From JACVRW01 sp963751105 (GTDB taxonomy: Bacteria > Actinomycetota > Thermoleophilia > Solirubrobacterales > Thermoleophilaceae), in contig CAVVTG010000002.1 in assembly GCA_963751105.1 (NCBI GenBank), positions 1,178,001-1,242,000 of the forward strand: DNA of 64,000 bases. The letters run 5' to 3'. The translations under genes were made by a program, and so were the position numbers. Numbering within the stretch: position 1 is the first letter of the stretch; each line of letters opens with the position of its first letter. Below the pieces are notes generated by a model that saw only the letters and a list, made by a program, of their open reading frames with translations, searched no databases and was not told where the DNA came from. Of the stretch, positions 8,679-17,078 are shown piece by piece.

Positions 8679-8909
8679 ATGACCGAGAAGCGCGATCGCC
8701 CAGCACAGTCGGAGCAGCCCGGTGAGGGCGGCTTCGAGGAAGGCTCGGAGACCGGACCGGATGAGGAGCGCGTCGGCAAGTTCAGCGACGGCGTGGAGCA
8801 GGAGCCCAGGGAGGAGCACAAGGGCCAGTTCAGCGACGGCAACGAGCACCTCCCCGACAAGGAGCGCGAGGGAGAGTTCGACGACAGCGTCGAGCCCGAG
8901 CAGACGTAG
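8679..8909 (+). CDS. Small acidic repeat protein (GxFSDG motif)
   Basis: A 76-residue, very hydrophilic, low-complexity protein without cysteine, signal peptide or membrane segment. It contains three degenerate repeats: VGKFSDGVEQEP, KGQFSDGNEHLP and EGEFDDSVEPEQ, each about 16-18 residues long and separated by charged linkers. The start is well supported: AGGAGG at 8665-8670, 8 bases before ATG. Highly charged, glycine-rich proteins of this size are often stress-induced or intrinsically disordered; function is unknown. Confidence 0.7.
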   Translation: MTEKRDRPAQSEQPGEGGFEEGSETGPDEERVGKFSDGVEQEPREEHKGQFSDGNEHLPDKEREGEFDDSVEPEQT

Positions 8910-8915
8910 GCTCGA

Positions 8916-8947
8916 GGGCCTCGACGCGACACGGCGCGCCGAGGCCC
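8916..8947. terminator. Hairpin between convergent genes, putative bidirectional terminator
   Basis: GGGCCTCG at 8916-8923 pairs with CGAGGCCC at 8940-8947 across a 16-base loop. It lies exactly between the 3' ends of the acidic repeat gene and the convergent secreted protein gene. There is no T-tract, so intrinsic termination is uncertain. Confidence 0.45.
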
Positions 8948-8963
8948 ATGAGCGGGACTGCGG

Positions 8964-9698
8964 TTACGGGGTGACGAACACGTAGAAGCGTGCTGCGTCG
9001 CCCGGTGCCGGGGGCGTGGTACCGGGGGTCGGGAGCGTGCCGGTCAGGTCGCCCGTCGCGTTGCGGGTACGCGGTGCGACCACGAGAACGCTGTTGTTCT
9101 CGGTGCCGGGCGGTGCACAGTTGACGGTCGTGGCGCCGCAGGCGGATACGCCGGCCTCGCCCGACAGGATCGGGCTGCCGTCGGTGTTGGCGACCGAGAC
9201 CGTTGCGGTGATGCCCTTGCCGCGCACGTCCTCGCCCGCGTTGAGGTAACAGTTGGCGTTGGCGGCGTAGCAGTTGACGAGCGAGAAGCCGCCGCTCTGC
9301 GCCTCGATCGCTCCGGACTCGTTGACCAGCGCCCAGCGCGTGGTGTAGGCGGAGGGCGGCTGTCCGCCGAGGGTGCCGGAGTTGGTCGCCGTGTCGGCTG
9401 TGACGGCGCTCGGGACCTTCTTCAGCTTGGAGACCTCGAGCACCTCCTCCTTGACGGCGTTGCCGCCCACGCGGCCGATCTTGATGTCGGTCCCGTCGAG
9501 GGAACGGCGCCGGATCTCGCGGGCGGTGATGCTGCTGCTGCGCATGTCCTTACCGCGAATGGTGTTGTCCTTGATCTCGCGGCTGTCGATGGATCCGGTG
9601 GCCACCGCGTAGGACACGCCTCCGAGGGAGACGAACAGGGCGATCCCGGCGATCACGAGCGCCGGGGAAGGCCGCAACGAACGCATGATGCGTCGCAC
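8964..9698 (-). CDS. Secreted or membrane-anchored hypothetical protein with repeat-rich N-terminal stalk
   Basis: A 244-residue exported protein. The N-terminal positive patch and hydrophobic helix (PSPALVIAGIALFVSLGG, about residues 11-28) form a signal anchor or peptide. After that come short polar repeats, IDSREIKDNTIRGKDM, SSSITAREIRRRSLDGTDI, then KIGRVGGNAV, which look like a beta-solenoid stalk. A small C-terminal domain has paired cysteines (NCYAANANCY; SACGATTVNC). Proteins of this design are frequent in Thermoleophilia, from memory; role unknown. GTG at 9698 has AGAAAGG about 10 bases upstream; ATG at 9686 is an alternative. Confidence 0.75.
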   Translation of the reverse strand: MRRIMRSLRPSPALVIAGIALFVSLGGVSYAVATGSIDSREIKDNTIRGKDMRSSSITAREIRRRSLDGTDIKIGRVGGNAVKEEVLEVSKLKKVPSAVTADTATNSGTLGGQPPSAYTTRWALVNESGAIEAQSGGFSLVNCYAANANCYLNAGEDVRGKGITATVSVANTDGSPILSGEAGVSACGATTVNCAPPGTENNSVLVVAPRTRNATGDLTGTLPTPGTTPPAPGDAARFYVFVTP

Positions 9699-9855
9699 GA
9701 TGTAACTGCCTTTCTATCGGGGATGACACCCGTTGTTCGCCGGCACCCCTCCAAATGGTTCACTCGCTCACCGGCCGTGCGCGGTACGTCCGCCGGTAGA
9801 GGGAGCATGTGCCTCGGGAATGGACTCGTCCAACTCCGCGACGGAGGGAGCCGGC

Positions 9856-10608
9856 ATGAACGAAGTACGCCCCGGCAGCGTCATCGGGCGCGCATGGGAT
9901 ATCTACAAGAGCCAGTTCGGGCTGCTGTTCATCGCCGCCGTGGTGCTCACGCTGATCACCCTGGCGGTGGCGTTCATCATCGGCCCGCTCGTAGGCCTCG
10001 TGAACTTCATCCTCGGTCTGTTCTACACGGGCGCGGTGGTCCGCCTGGTCCAAGACGTGGAGGACGGGCGCCGCGACGAGGAGGCGAGCTCGCTGTTCAA
10101 GGGCGTCGCCCCTGTGTTCTGGCAGCTGCTCGCCGTCGCGATCCTGGCCGGCATCGGGATCGCGATCGGGTTCGTCCTGTTGATCATCCCGGGCCTGATC
10201 CTGATCACCATCTGGTCGGTCGTGATCCCGGTCGTCGTTCTCGAGAAGCCCGGTGTGTTCGCGTCCTTCGGCCGCAGTCGCGAGCTCGTTCGCGGGCATG
10301 GCTGGCAGGTGTTTGGCACGCTCGTGCTCGCGTGGCTGATCGCGGTCGGCCTGGCGGTGGTCGTGGGCCTGATCGTCGGGATTGCCGGAGCCGGCGACGC
10401 CGTGGTCGCGATCGCCAACTGGCTCGTCACCGCGCTAACGCTGCCACTCGTCGCGCTCGTGTCCTCAGTCCTCTACTTCCGCCTCAAGGCGATCAAGGGC
10501 GAGGCGACCGTCGATCCGGCTACCGGGGCAACATCCCTTGCCACGCCGGATGTTCGCGCGGTTGACCACGAAGGCCGGGCCGAACGCCAGCGCGAAGCCA
10601 CCGAGTAG
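9856..10608 (+). CDS. Multi-pass membrane protein
   Basis: A 250-residue integral membrane protein with about six hydrophobic segments: LLFIAAVVLTLITLAVAFIIG, the pair around FILGLFYTG, LLAVAILAGIGIAIGF with LLIIPGLILITIWSVV, FGTLVLAWLIAVGLAVVVG, and a final one near LVTALTLPLVALVS. The segment PVVVLEKPGVFASFGRSRELVRGHGWQVFG is characteristic of a family related to glycerophosphodiesterase-type membrane domains, but no catalytic residues are seen. The start at 9856 follows GGAGGGAG. Its last 48 codons overlap antisense the 3' end of the next gene. Confidence 0.72.
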   Translation: MNEVRPGSVIGRAWDIYKSQFGLLFIAAVVLTLITLAVAFIIGPLVGLVNFILGLFYTGAVVRLVQDVEDGRRDEEASSLFKGVAPVFWQLLAVAILAGIGIAIGFVLLIIPGLILITIWSVVIPVVVLEKPGVFASFGRSRELVRGHGWQVFGTLVLAWLIAVGLAVVVGLIVGIAGAGDAVVAIANWLVTALTLPLVALVSSVLYFRLKAIKGEATVDPATGATSLATPDVRAVDHEGRAERQREATE

Positions 10609-10995
10609 CGCTCCCCAGAGCAGCGGGTCATCCAGACCGGCGTCCATGGCGCCTGGAACCGCCAGCACGAAGGCGTTGTCAATCGCCTCCATGATCGTGA
10701 TCGACACGGTGTCCGCCGCCAGTGCGATCGGCACCACCGCAGTCAGCGCAAGCCCCGAGCGCAGCAACGGGAGCGAGGTGAGCACGTAGCCGAACAGGAA
10801 GGCGAGCGTTATCGCCAGCGCCACGGTGGGCAGGTTGCTCAACCCGAGCGCCGTTCCGATCGCCATCCCCAGGACCTCACCAGAGGCGCAGCCCACGAGA
10901 CAGTGACCAGTCGCGCTCAGGGCCAGCTGGTTCAGCGACTGTGTCGGCGCGGCCGAGGCAACCAGGCCGGGGATGACAAGCTCCTTTGCGGCCAC
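10465..10995 (-). CDS. DUF4396-type membrane protein
   Basis: A protein of about 176 residues resembling the DUF4396 family. It contains LALSATGHCLVGCASGEVLGM, with the conserved His-Cys pair in the first membrane helix, then VALAITLAFLFGYVLTSL, and VSITIMEAIDNAFVLAVPGAM before a last helix and PAFVVNRANIRRGKG. Four membrane helices are likely. The frame continues upstream with no stop to 11358, but that part is antisense to the lipase gene, so I use GTG at 10995; the true start is uncertain. The tail after RRGKG looks like read-through beyond the family's usual end and overlaps the convergent gene by 144 bases. Confidence 0.65.
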   Translation of the reverse strand: MAAKELVIPGLVASAAPTQSLNQLALSATGHCLVGCASGEVLGMAIGTALGLSNLPTVALAITLAFLFGYVLTSLPLLRSGLALTAVVPIALAADTVSITIMEAIDNAFVLAVPGAMDAGLDDPLLWGALLGGFALAFGPAFVVNRANIRRGKGCCPGSRIDGRLALDRLEAEVED

Positions 10996-11068
10996 TCGAG
11001 AACGATCATGACGAATTGGCCATGGAATGCGATGGAATAAGCCGCTGCGGGAATAGTCTTGTCGGCTG

Positions 11069-12232
11069 GTGCCCCGACTCCGTTTCCTCGCGGTCCTCGT
11101 CGTGGCCGGCTCGGTTCTGCTCGGGCCGGTGGGAGAGGCGGGCGCGCGTCCCGCCCCGAACACGCCCGGGGCGGTGGTGTCGGCCGCTCCCCTGAAGCAT
11201 CGGCTCTGGATTCCGAAGACCACGCGGGCAGCGTTCCGGCTGAAGTACGTGACCACGAACGCACGCGGAGAGCGCGCGCTGAGCACCGGCACGATGTTCT
11301 TGCCCAAGGGCCAACCACCGCGCGGCGGCTGGCCGGTGCTGTCCTGGGCGCACGGCACGTCGGGTCTTGCCGATCGCTGCGCTCCATCGGTCGTCGGTCC
11401 GGCGCTGCCGGAGCGTGATTTTCCCTACCTGGCCAACTGGATGCGCGAGGGGTACGCAATCGTGGCCAGCGATTACGCCGGCCTGGGCACTCCCGGGTTG
11501 ATGGCCTATCTGCACGGACGCTCCGAGGCGCACAACATCGTCGACATGGTCAAGGCCGGTCGTGCCCACTCGCGACAGCTCTCCGCGCGCAGCCGGCTCG
11601 CTCGGAGGTGGGTCGCGGTGGGACAGTCTCAGGGCGCCGGCGCAGCGATCTACACCGCGCGCTACGCGACCAGGTTCGGCGGACGGGGACTCGACTATCG
11701 CGGGGCGGTCGGTACCGGCACCCCGGCGTACATCGAGAACGCTCTTGGCCAGCTCGTGCCGGCCTTCCCCGCTTTGTCCCCCGGCCTGACCGCCTATGTG
11801 TCCTACATCCTGGCCGGCATGCGCTGGACCTACCCGGACCTGGGGATCAACGGCGTGCTCACGAGCACCGGACGCAGGTACCTGAAGCTCGCGGCGACCA
11901 AGTGCGTCTTCCCGTTCGAGAAGGACCTCGAGGGCGTGGGCCTCGGCAGCTTCGTCAGCAGAGGGCTGAGCACCGTGCCCAACTTCGCCCGGACGGCCAG
12001 GGCCTACATGGGGATGCCCGAGAAGGGATTCGACAAGCCGTTCTTCATGGGCCACGGCCAGAACGACACCGACGTGCCGTACTCCCTGACCGAGCCCTAC
12101 GTCGAGAAGCTGAGGGCCAACAACGAGCCACTGACCTTCAAGAGCTACGACGCGGACCACAGCGGCACGCTGCTGCAGTCACAGGAGGACACCCATCCGT
12201 TCGTCCGGAAGCTGTTCCGGAAGGGGCGCTGA
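11069..12232 (+). CDS. Secreted alpha/beta-hydrolase, secretory lipase family
   Basis: A 387-residue exported esterase or lipase. A signal peptide (RLRFLAVLVVAGSVLLG ... AGA) precedes the mature protein. The nucleophile elbow GQSQG lies near residue 185, the oxyanion-type segment WAHGTSG near 94, and the probable acid and base are in GQNDTDVP near 335 and DADHSGT near 363. This pattern fits the secretory lipase (Candida antarctica lipase A-like) family. Cysteines near 103 and 278 could form a disulfide. Start is GTG at 11069; no strong ribosome binding site. Confidence 0.82.
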   Translation: MPRLRFLAVLVVAGSVLLGPVGEAGARPAPNTPGAVVSAAPLKHRLWIPKTTRAAFRLKYVTTNARGERALSTGTMFLPKGQPPRGGWPVLSWAHGTSGLADRCAPSVVGPALPERDFPYLANWMREGYAIVASDYAGLGTPGLMAYLHGRSEAHNIVDMVKAGRAHSRQLSARSRLARRWVAVGQSQGAGAAIYTARYATRFGGRGLDYRGAVGTGTPAYIENALGQLVPAFPALSPGLTAYVSYILAGMRWTYPDLGINGVLTSTGRRYLKLAATKCVFPFEKDLEGVGLGSFVSRGLSTVPNFARTARAYMGMPEKGFDKPFFMGHGQNDTDVPYSLTEPYVEKLRANNEPLTFKSYDADHSGTLLQSQEDTHPFVRKLFRKGR

Positions 12233-12244
12233 GACTCCGGGCGA

Positions 12245-12317
12245 TAGCTCCGCCTGGATTCGAACCAGGGACCTCACGATTATGAGTCGTGCGCTCTAAC
12301 CGCTGAGCTACGGAGCC
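12245..12317 (-). tRNA. tRNA-Met (CAT)
   Basis: Reading the minus strand, a full cloverleaf can be drawn. The acceptor stem GGCTCCG pairs with CGGAGCT (one G-U), the D-arm is GCTCAGCGGTTAGAGC, and the anticodon stem CACGA/TCGTG encloses loop CTCATAA with anticodon CAT. The T-arm contains GGTTCGAATCC. The discriminator is A and no CCA is encoded. The features resemble elongator tRNA-Met; a lysidine-modified tRNA-Ile cannot be ruled out without identity-element analysis. Confidence 0.9.
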
Positions 12318-12320
12318 GCG

Positions 12321-12346
12321 CGCCCGAGTCTAGTGCGACTCGGGCG
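12321..12346. terminator. Perfect 10-bp hairpin, putative terminator
   Basis: CGCCCGAGTC pairs perfectly with GACTCGGGCG around loop TAGTGC. It lies just downstream of the minus-strand polysaccharide lyase gene and just upstream of the minus-strand tRNA. It could end lyase transcription; no T-run follows. Confidence 0.5.
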
Positions 12347-12364
12347 GCGGCTCCGGACTCACGA

Positions 12365-13489
12365 TCACGGTCCGGCGATCAGCACGTTGTCGTGGTAGAC
12401 GACGTCGGTCTGGCCGATCGAGTCGGAGCGGTAGATGCCGGTCTTGTAGTAGGCCCCGCCGTCCTCCAGCGTCGCCCGGTAGCGGCGCGGCTGGCCGTTC
12501 GTCATCGTCTGCCGTTGGCCGTTGAGGTACACCTCGACGAAGCCCACCGAGGGGTTCGAGGAGAACCGGAGGTGCAGCACGACGTCGTACCAGCGGTTGC
12601 GTTGGATCGCCGGGCCGTTCCAGTCGAACGTCGACGAGTCGCCGTGTCCGACCTCGAAGCTCAGGCCCGAGCCGCCCGACTCCAGGAACAGGGCCACGGG
12701 CGGCGAGCCGCCGCCGAGGTTGTGGAACTGGGCCACCAGGCGCCAGCCCGACTCCGTCGCCGTGCCTGTCGGCACGTAGATGGCCTGGCGGATCCAGCGC
12801 TCGTCTCCCTCGTCGAAGTCCGGGCCGGTGACCTCGGCACGGTTGCCGCTGGCCGCCTCGTCACCCGCCTGGACCTCGAAGCGTCCCCAGTGCGAACCCT
12901 GGAACGGGGCCGGGCCGCTTGTCCCGAACGTGACTCGTCCCGCCTCGGCCTGCACATTCCGGAACTGCTCGGCGTCCCCGGTGTCGAAGTCGCCGCGGAA
13001 GAGGATGTTGCCGCCGAACGGAGCGAGCGGCGGCGCGGGGGAGCGCGGCGCCCCCCGTGGCGGCGCTGAGCGCGGCTTGGCCTTGCGGCCGCGCCGGACG
13101 TAGAACACGCTCGACACGCGATCGAGCCTTCCGCCCCGGCGTCTGCCGGCGACCCACAGACGGTGCTTGCCCCGCCCGAGGCGCTTGGTCCTCAGGAATC
13201 CCGTCTTGCGGAACTTGAAGGGGAACTTGTGATCGACCCACATCCGCCGGCCGTCGACCCCGAAGCGGACCTTCTTGTAGCGCTTCGGCGCACGCACGAT
13301 GACCTCCACCCTGCCCTTGACGTTGGCGTTCTCGGCCGGGCTCATGATGGCGAGCTTGCGTGGCTTGGCCGACGCTTCAGCCACCGGGAAGGTCGCGAAG
13401 AGCAGCACCAGGCCGGCGAGCGCCCCTCCGAAAAACGCGAGGCGAAGCAACGCGGCATGCGGTGTACGGACGATTCTCAGATCGGTCAT
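12365..13489 (-). CDS. Secreted polysaccharide lyase (heparin-lyase-like fold)
   Basis: A 374-residue exported protein. A signal segment (LAFFGGALAGLVLLFATF ... AEASA) precedes an Ig-like domain with SPAENANVKGRVEVIV and KKVRFGVDGRRM. A basic Pro-rich linker follows (RRGRKAKPRSAPP). The C-terminal beta-jelly-roll resembles the polysaccharide lyase family PF14099: SGNRAEVTGPDF, WIRQAIYVP, RLVAQFHNLGG, RWYDVVLHLRFSS, GFVEVYLNGQ and YYKTGIYRSD. Start 13489 is chosen because GGGGAAC lies 7-8 bases upstream, instead of a longer frame. It would act outside the cell on an acidic glycan; substrate unknown. Confidence 0.82.
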   Translation of the reverse strand: MTDLRIVRTPHAALLRLAFFGGALAGLVLLFATFPVAEASAKPRKLAIMSPAENANVKGRVEVIVRAPKRYKKVRFGVDGRRMWVDHKFPFKFRKTGFLRTKRLGRGKHRLWVAGRRRGGRLDRVSSVFYVRRGRKAKPRSAPPRGAPRSPAPPLAPFGGNILFRGDFDTGDAEQFRNVQAEAGRVTFGTSGPAPFQGSHWGRFEVQAGDEAASGNRAEVTGPDFDEGDERWIRQAIYVPTGTATESGWRLVAQFHNLGGGSPPVALFLESGGSGLSFEVGHGDSSTFDWNGPAIQRNRWYDVVLHLRFSSNPSVGFVEVYLNGQRQTMTNGQPRRYRATLEDGGAYYKTGIYRSDSIGQTDVVYHDNVLIAGP

Positions 13490-13624
13490 TGGGTTCCCCT
13501 GTTCCCCCCGGTCTCTGGTCGCGACCCGAGCGGTGGGCCGCGTCATCGCATGTGCATCTCACCAGAGCCGGGCGATGGCAACCCTATCGACGGTCACCGA
13601 GCCGCGCCACAACGGCCCGCCCAA

Positions 13625-15406
13625 TCAGCCGCGGTGGACGATCCGGCCGCCGACCATCGTCAGGTCGACCTTCGTCTTCGAAACGCGCCGGAGCGGCACG
13701 CGCAGGAGGTCACGGTCGAGGACGATGAGGTCTGCGGCGTAGCCCGTCCGAATCTGGCCGGTCACGTCCTCTTGGTGAAGCTGGTAGGCGCTGTTTCGCG
13801 TGTGCATGGCGAGTGAGTGGCGCAGACTGAGCCCCTCCTGCGCGAACAGCGGCTTGGGGTAGCCCTCGTACACCTCGTCGGCGGTCCGGTTCACGGCGAT
13901 CTCGATCTGGCGGAAGGGCAGCAGCGGGTCGACGGGCCAGTCGCTGCCGCCGCATAGGCGGGCTCCGGCTCTGGCCAGGCTGCCAGCCGGGTAGGTGTAG
14001 CGCCAGCGCCGAGGACCTATGTAGTCCCTCAGCGCATCGACGGTATAGGAGTCGCGCCCGGCCCAGTGCAGCTGCATGCTCGCCATCACCCCGAGCCGCT
14101 CGAAGCGGTGGAAGTCGCTGGGGTTGATGAGCTCGAGATGGGTGATCGTGTTGCGCAGGCCTGTGCCCTGGCCGAGGCGCCGCTCGGCATGCTCGAAGGC
14201 GTCGAGCGCAGAGCGCACCGCCCGGTCGCCGATGGCGTGGACGTGCACCTGCCAGTCGGCCCTCTGCAGCGCCGTGATGGCGCGATTCGCAACTGCTTGC
14301 TTGAAGTAGGTCGGCCCGCGGCTCTTTCCGGCGACCCAGCGAGGGTTTCGCTTTGTGCCCTTGTTGACCCGGTAGGGCGTGAGCAACGCCGCGGTCTGGG
14401 TGGGGTACTCGATCACCCCATCGAAGAACATCTTGATCGTGCGGATCGTCACTCCGGGGCGTGCGTAGGTGGTGCGCAGCCGCTCCAGGCGGGCGAGCAT
14501 CTCCGTCGGATCGGCGGCGCGGCGGGCGGGGATGTTGATCGCGACCGAGGGGCGGATGGTGAGTGGCGCTCGATCGGCGAGGGCGGCGAGAGTGGCCAGT
14601 TCCGTCTCGCCCACCGAGGCGTCGAGGTAGGAGGTGATGCCCTGGCTGGCCATCTCCTCATGGGCGACCTGCAGGGCGTCCGCGTTCTGGGTCACGGTGA
14701 GCGGCGGGATCTTCTCCGACACGAGCCCGATAGCGTTGTCCTGCAGCACTCCCGTGGGCTCGCGACGCCGGCCGCGTTCGATCTTGCCGCCCGACGGATT
14801 CGGCGTGGACGCCGTGATGCCCGCGATCTCGAGCGCGCGCGAGTTGGCCACCGCGGTGTGGCCGCTGAGGTCGATGACGAGGATCGGCCTCCTCGTCGGC
14901 AGCTTGTCCAGGTCCTCCTTGGTCGGCTGGCGGTCCATCCCCGACGGCTCCCACAGATCGACGGACAGCCAGCCGTTCGGCTCTTCCTCGGAGCTGCGCG
15001 CCAGCAGTTTGCGCAGGGCCGCCAGGAAGGGCTTGAGGTCGAGCGGCCGGTAGTTGAGCGTGGGCCTGGTCAGTGACAGGCCACCGGCGAGCGGGTGGCA
15101 ATGACCGTCGTGGATGCCCGGCATGAGCGTGCGGCCACGAAGCTCGATCACCTCGGTGGAGGCCCCGATGAACGGCGTGACACCGCTGTCGGAGCCCACG
15201 TAGGCGATACGGCCCGCACTCACGGCGACCGCTTCGGCCACCGCCCTGCCTCTCATGGTCAGCACCCTGCCGCCGCGCAGCACCACGTCCGCCACGCCGG
15301 GCTGCTGCCCGTAGGCGGCCGCGGGTAACCCGAACGCGGTCCCCAGCGCGAGTGTGGCGCCGTCGCGGACGAAACGACGACGCGAGATGCCGCGCTCCCT
15401 CATCAT
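13625..15406 (-). CDS. TAT-exported amidohydrolase family protein
   Basis: A 593-residue metal-dependent hydrolase of the YtcJ-like amidohydrolase 3 family. The N-terminus carries a twin-arginine signal SRRRFVRDGATLALGTAFG with a cut after AAAYG. The metal site is visible as MPGIHDGHCHPLAGG, HVHAIGDRA and CGGSDWPVDP; C-terminal strands re-form the composite beta-sandwich (RTGYAADLIVLDRD). Start at 15406 or 15403 (two adjacent ATGs) gives the signal peptide at the very N-terminus; the longer frame adds 31 unlikely residues. Substrate not predictable. Confidence 0.87.
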   Translation of the reverse strand: MMRERGISRRRFVRDGATLALGTAFGLPAAAYGQQPGVADVVLRGGRVLTMRGRAVAEAVAVSAGRIAYVGSDSGVTPFIGASTEVIELRGRTLMPGIHDGHCHPLAGGLSLTRPTLNYRPLDLKPFLAALRKLLARSSEEEPNGWLSVDLWEPSGMDRQPTKEDLDKLPTRRPILVIDLSGHTAVANSRALEIAGITASTPNPSGGKIERGRRREPTGVLQDNAIGLVSEKIPPLTVTQNADALQVAHEEMASQGITSYLDASVGETELATLAALADRAPLTIRPSVAINIPARRAADPTEMLARLERLRTTYARPGVTIRTIKMFFDGVIEYPTQTAALLTPYRVNKGTKRNPRWVAGKSRGPTYFKQAVANRAITALQRADWQVHVHAIGDRAVRSALDAFEHAERRLGQGTGLRNTITHLELINPSDFHRFERLGVMASMQLHWAGRDSYTVDALRDYIGPRRWRYTYPAGSLARAGARLCGGSDWPVDPLLPFRQIEIAVNRTADEVYEGYPKPLFAQEGLSLRHSLAMHTRNSAYQLHQEDVTGQIRTGYAADLIVLDRDLLRVPLRRVSKTKVDLTMVGGRIVHRG

Positions 15407-15470
15407 CCGCGCACTATAAGCGCACCCGCACCAGGAAGGTGGACCGCCGCCCGGCACCGAACTCCATCGC

Positions 15471-16169
15471 ATGGACGAGCTCGAGATCGGCCGCATCATC
15501 GTGCTCTGGCTGTGGTGCTTCGGTCTCGCCGGGATCGAGATCGAGATCGAGGGCGGTTACGGCTGGGCCGAACGCCTGCCCACCTGGTACTTCAAGCGGG
15601 GGCTGTTCGGGCGCATCTACGGAATCGTCATGGGCACGCGGCCGCTCACCGGCTACCACGTGTTCGCCTTCACCATCCCGCTCCTGCTGGTTCACCTGCC
15701 CTTCGTATTCGGCCTGGAGTGGACCGTGGAGGACGAGTTCGCGGCCGTGGCCGTCTATTTCCTGCTCGCCGTGTTCTGGGACTACCTCTGGTTCGTCCTC
15801 AACCCGGCCTACACGGTGCGCCGCTTCAAGCGCGGCAACGTCTGGTGGTTCGAGGTGCCCTGGCTGTGGCGCTTCCCGCGGGACTACTACTCGGGCGTCG
15901 GCTTCTCGATCGTCCTCGCCGGCGTGGCCGCCTGGATCGCGGGGGAGGGCGAGCTCCTCTACCGCCATCTCTGGACGCTGGCCGGCCTGATCGTTCTGAC
16001 CGGCCTCGCCGTGCTGGCCGCTCCCCTCTACTGGCGCTGGTACCGCCACATGCGCCGGGCCGGCGCCGACGACCGCCCGGCCACGCACACCTATCCGCCT
16101 CCGGCGCCGGACGAGGTGTGGAACGGCGGCGACCCCGACCTGCATCCCCTGGACACCACTCGGGGCTAG
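15471..16169 (+). CDS. Multi-pass membrane protein of unknown function
   Basis: A 232-residue protein with about five hydrophobic helices: IIVLWLWCFGLAGIEIEIEGG, HVFAFTIPLLLVHLPFVFG, FAAVAVYFLLAVFWDYLWFVL, VGFSIVLAGVAAWIAG and WTLAGLIVLTGLAVLAAPLYW. Aromatic-rich cytoplasmic loops are notable (WYFKRGLFGRIYG; NVWWFEVPWLWRFPRDYY). The C-terminal tail is hydrophilic. I do not recognise a family. The next gene starts 11 bases downstream, so cotranscription is likely. Confidence 0.7.
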   Translation: MDELEIGRIIVLWLWCFGLAGIEIEIEGGYGWAERLPTWYFKRGLFGRIYGIVMGTRPLTGYHVFAFTIPLLLVHLPFVFGLEWTVEDEFAAVAVYFLLAVFWDYLWFVLNPAYTVRRFKRGNVWWFEVPWLWRFPRDYYSGVGFSIVLAGVAAWIAGEGELLYRHLWTLAGLIVLTGLAVLAAPLYWRWYRHMRRAGADDRPATHTYPPPAPDEVWNGGDPDLHPLDTTRG

Positions 16170-16179
16170 CCTTCGCGGC

Positions 16180-17064
16180 GTGTCCGACGCGCCCCTGTTG
16201 ATGGCCGTGCCCAACGTGAGCGAGGGACGGGACCTGGGCGTGCTCGAGACGATCGAGATCGCGTTCGCTCCCGCCCGTTTCCTCGACCTGCACACCGATC
16301 CCGACCATCACCGGGCGGTGTTCACCCTGGCCGGCCGCCAGGGCGAGCTGGCGGATGCGCTCGCGGGCGGCGCGCGCGCCGCTGTGGAGCACATCGACGT
16401 GAGCGCGCACGCCGGCGTCCACCCTCACGTGGGCGCCCTGGACGTGATGCCGGTGGTGTACCTGGACGAGGAGCGTCACGGGGCCGCCTGCGCCGAGGCG
16501 ATCACGGCCGCCGCTCTCATCGGCGACGACCTCGAGCTGCCGGTCTTCCTCTACGGGGAGCTCGCCACTCGGCCGGAGCACGCGGAGCGGGCGTTTATCC
16601 GCCGGGGCGGGCCCGCGGAGCTGGCTCGCAGGATGGAGGCCGGCGAGCTCGTGCCCGACTACGGACCGCACCGGGCCCACCCGACCGCCGGGGCGGTGCT
16701 GGCGGGAGCGCGGCCCCCGCTGGTGGCCTTCAACGTCGACCTCGCGACCGACGACGTCGCGCTGGCGAAGGAGATCGCCGCCGGCCTGCGCGAGTCGGGC
16801 GGCGGGCTGCCCGGCGTGCGGGCGCTGGGGCTCTACCTGGAGGATCGCGGCCGGGCCCAGGTGTCCACCAACGTTCACGACCATCGTGCGGTGCCGCTGC
16901 GCGCGGTGGTCGACCACGTGCGCGAGCGTGCCGACGTGGCCGAGGCGGAGCTGATCGGCCTGGCGCCGCGCGCGGCCTTCGAGGACTTCCCCGAGGACGT
17001 GCCGCTGCGGGGCTTCGACCCGGAGCGGCACATACTGGAAGAGGTGCTGGCGGCCATCGATTAA
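16180..17064 (+). CDS. Glutamate formimidoyltransferase
   Basis: Transfers the formimino group from formiminoglutamate to tetrahydrofolate, or the equivalent formyl transfer, in histidine catabolism or one-carbon metabolism. The 294-residue protein has the diagnostic VPNVSEGRD near residues 10-18, LHTDPDHHRAVFTLAG, HAGVHPHVGALDVMPVV and VSTNVHDH. It covers only the N- and C-formiminotransferase subdomains; no cyclodeaminase domain is fused. No hut genes are nearby, so the pathway context is unclear. Start GTG at 16180. Confidence 0.9.
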   Translation: MSDAPLLMAVPNVSEGRDLGVLETIEIAFAPARFLDLHTDPDHHRAVFTLAGRQGELADALAGGARAAVEHIDVSAHAGVHPHVGALDVMPVVYLDEERHGAACAEAITAAALIGDDLELPVFLYGELATRPEHAERAFIRRGGPAELARRMEAGELVPDYGPHRAHPTAGAVLAGARPPLVAFNVDLATDDVALAKEIAAGLRESGGGLPGVRALGLYLEDRGRAQVSTNVHDHRAVPLRAVVDHVRERADVAEAELIGLAPRAAFEDFPEDVPLRGFDPERHILEEVLAAID

Positions 17065-17078
17065 CGTAGGAGACCCCT

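Noticed and set aside
12245..12317. tRNA-Ile (CAT, lysidine type)
   Set aside because: The arms resemble elongator tRNA-Met more closely, but only identity-element analysis could settle it.
15533..15556. GAGATC repeats in the membrane protein gene
   Set aside because: They encode an Ile-Glu alternation inside a coding region; no sign of an independent element.
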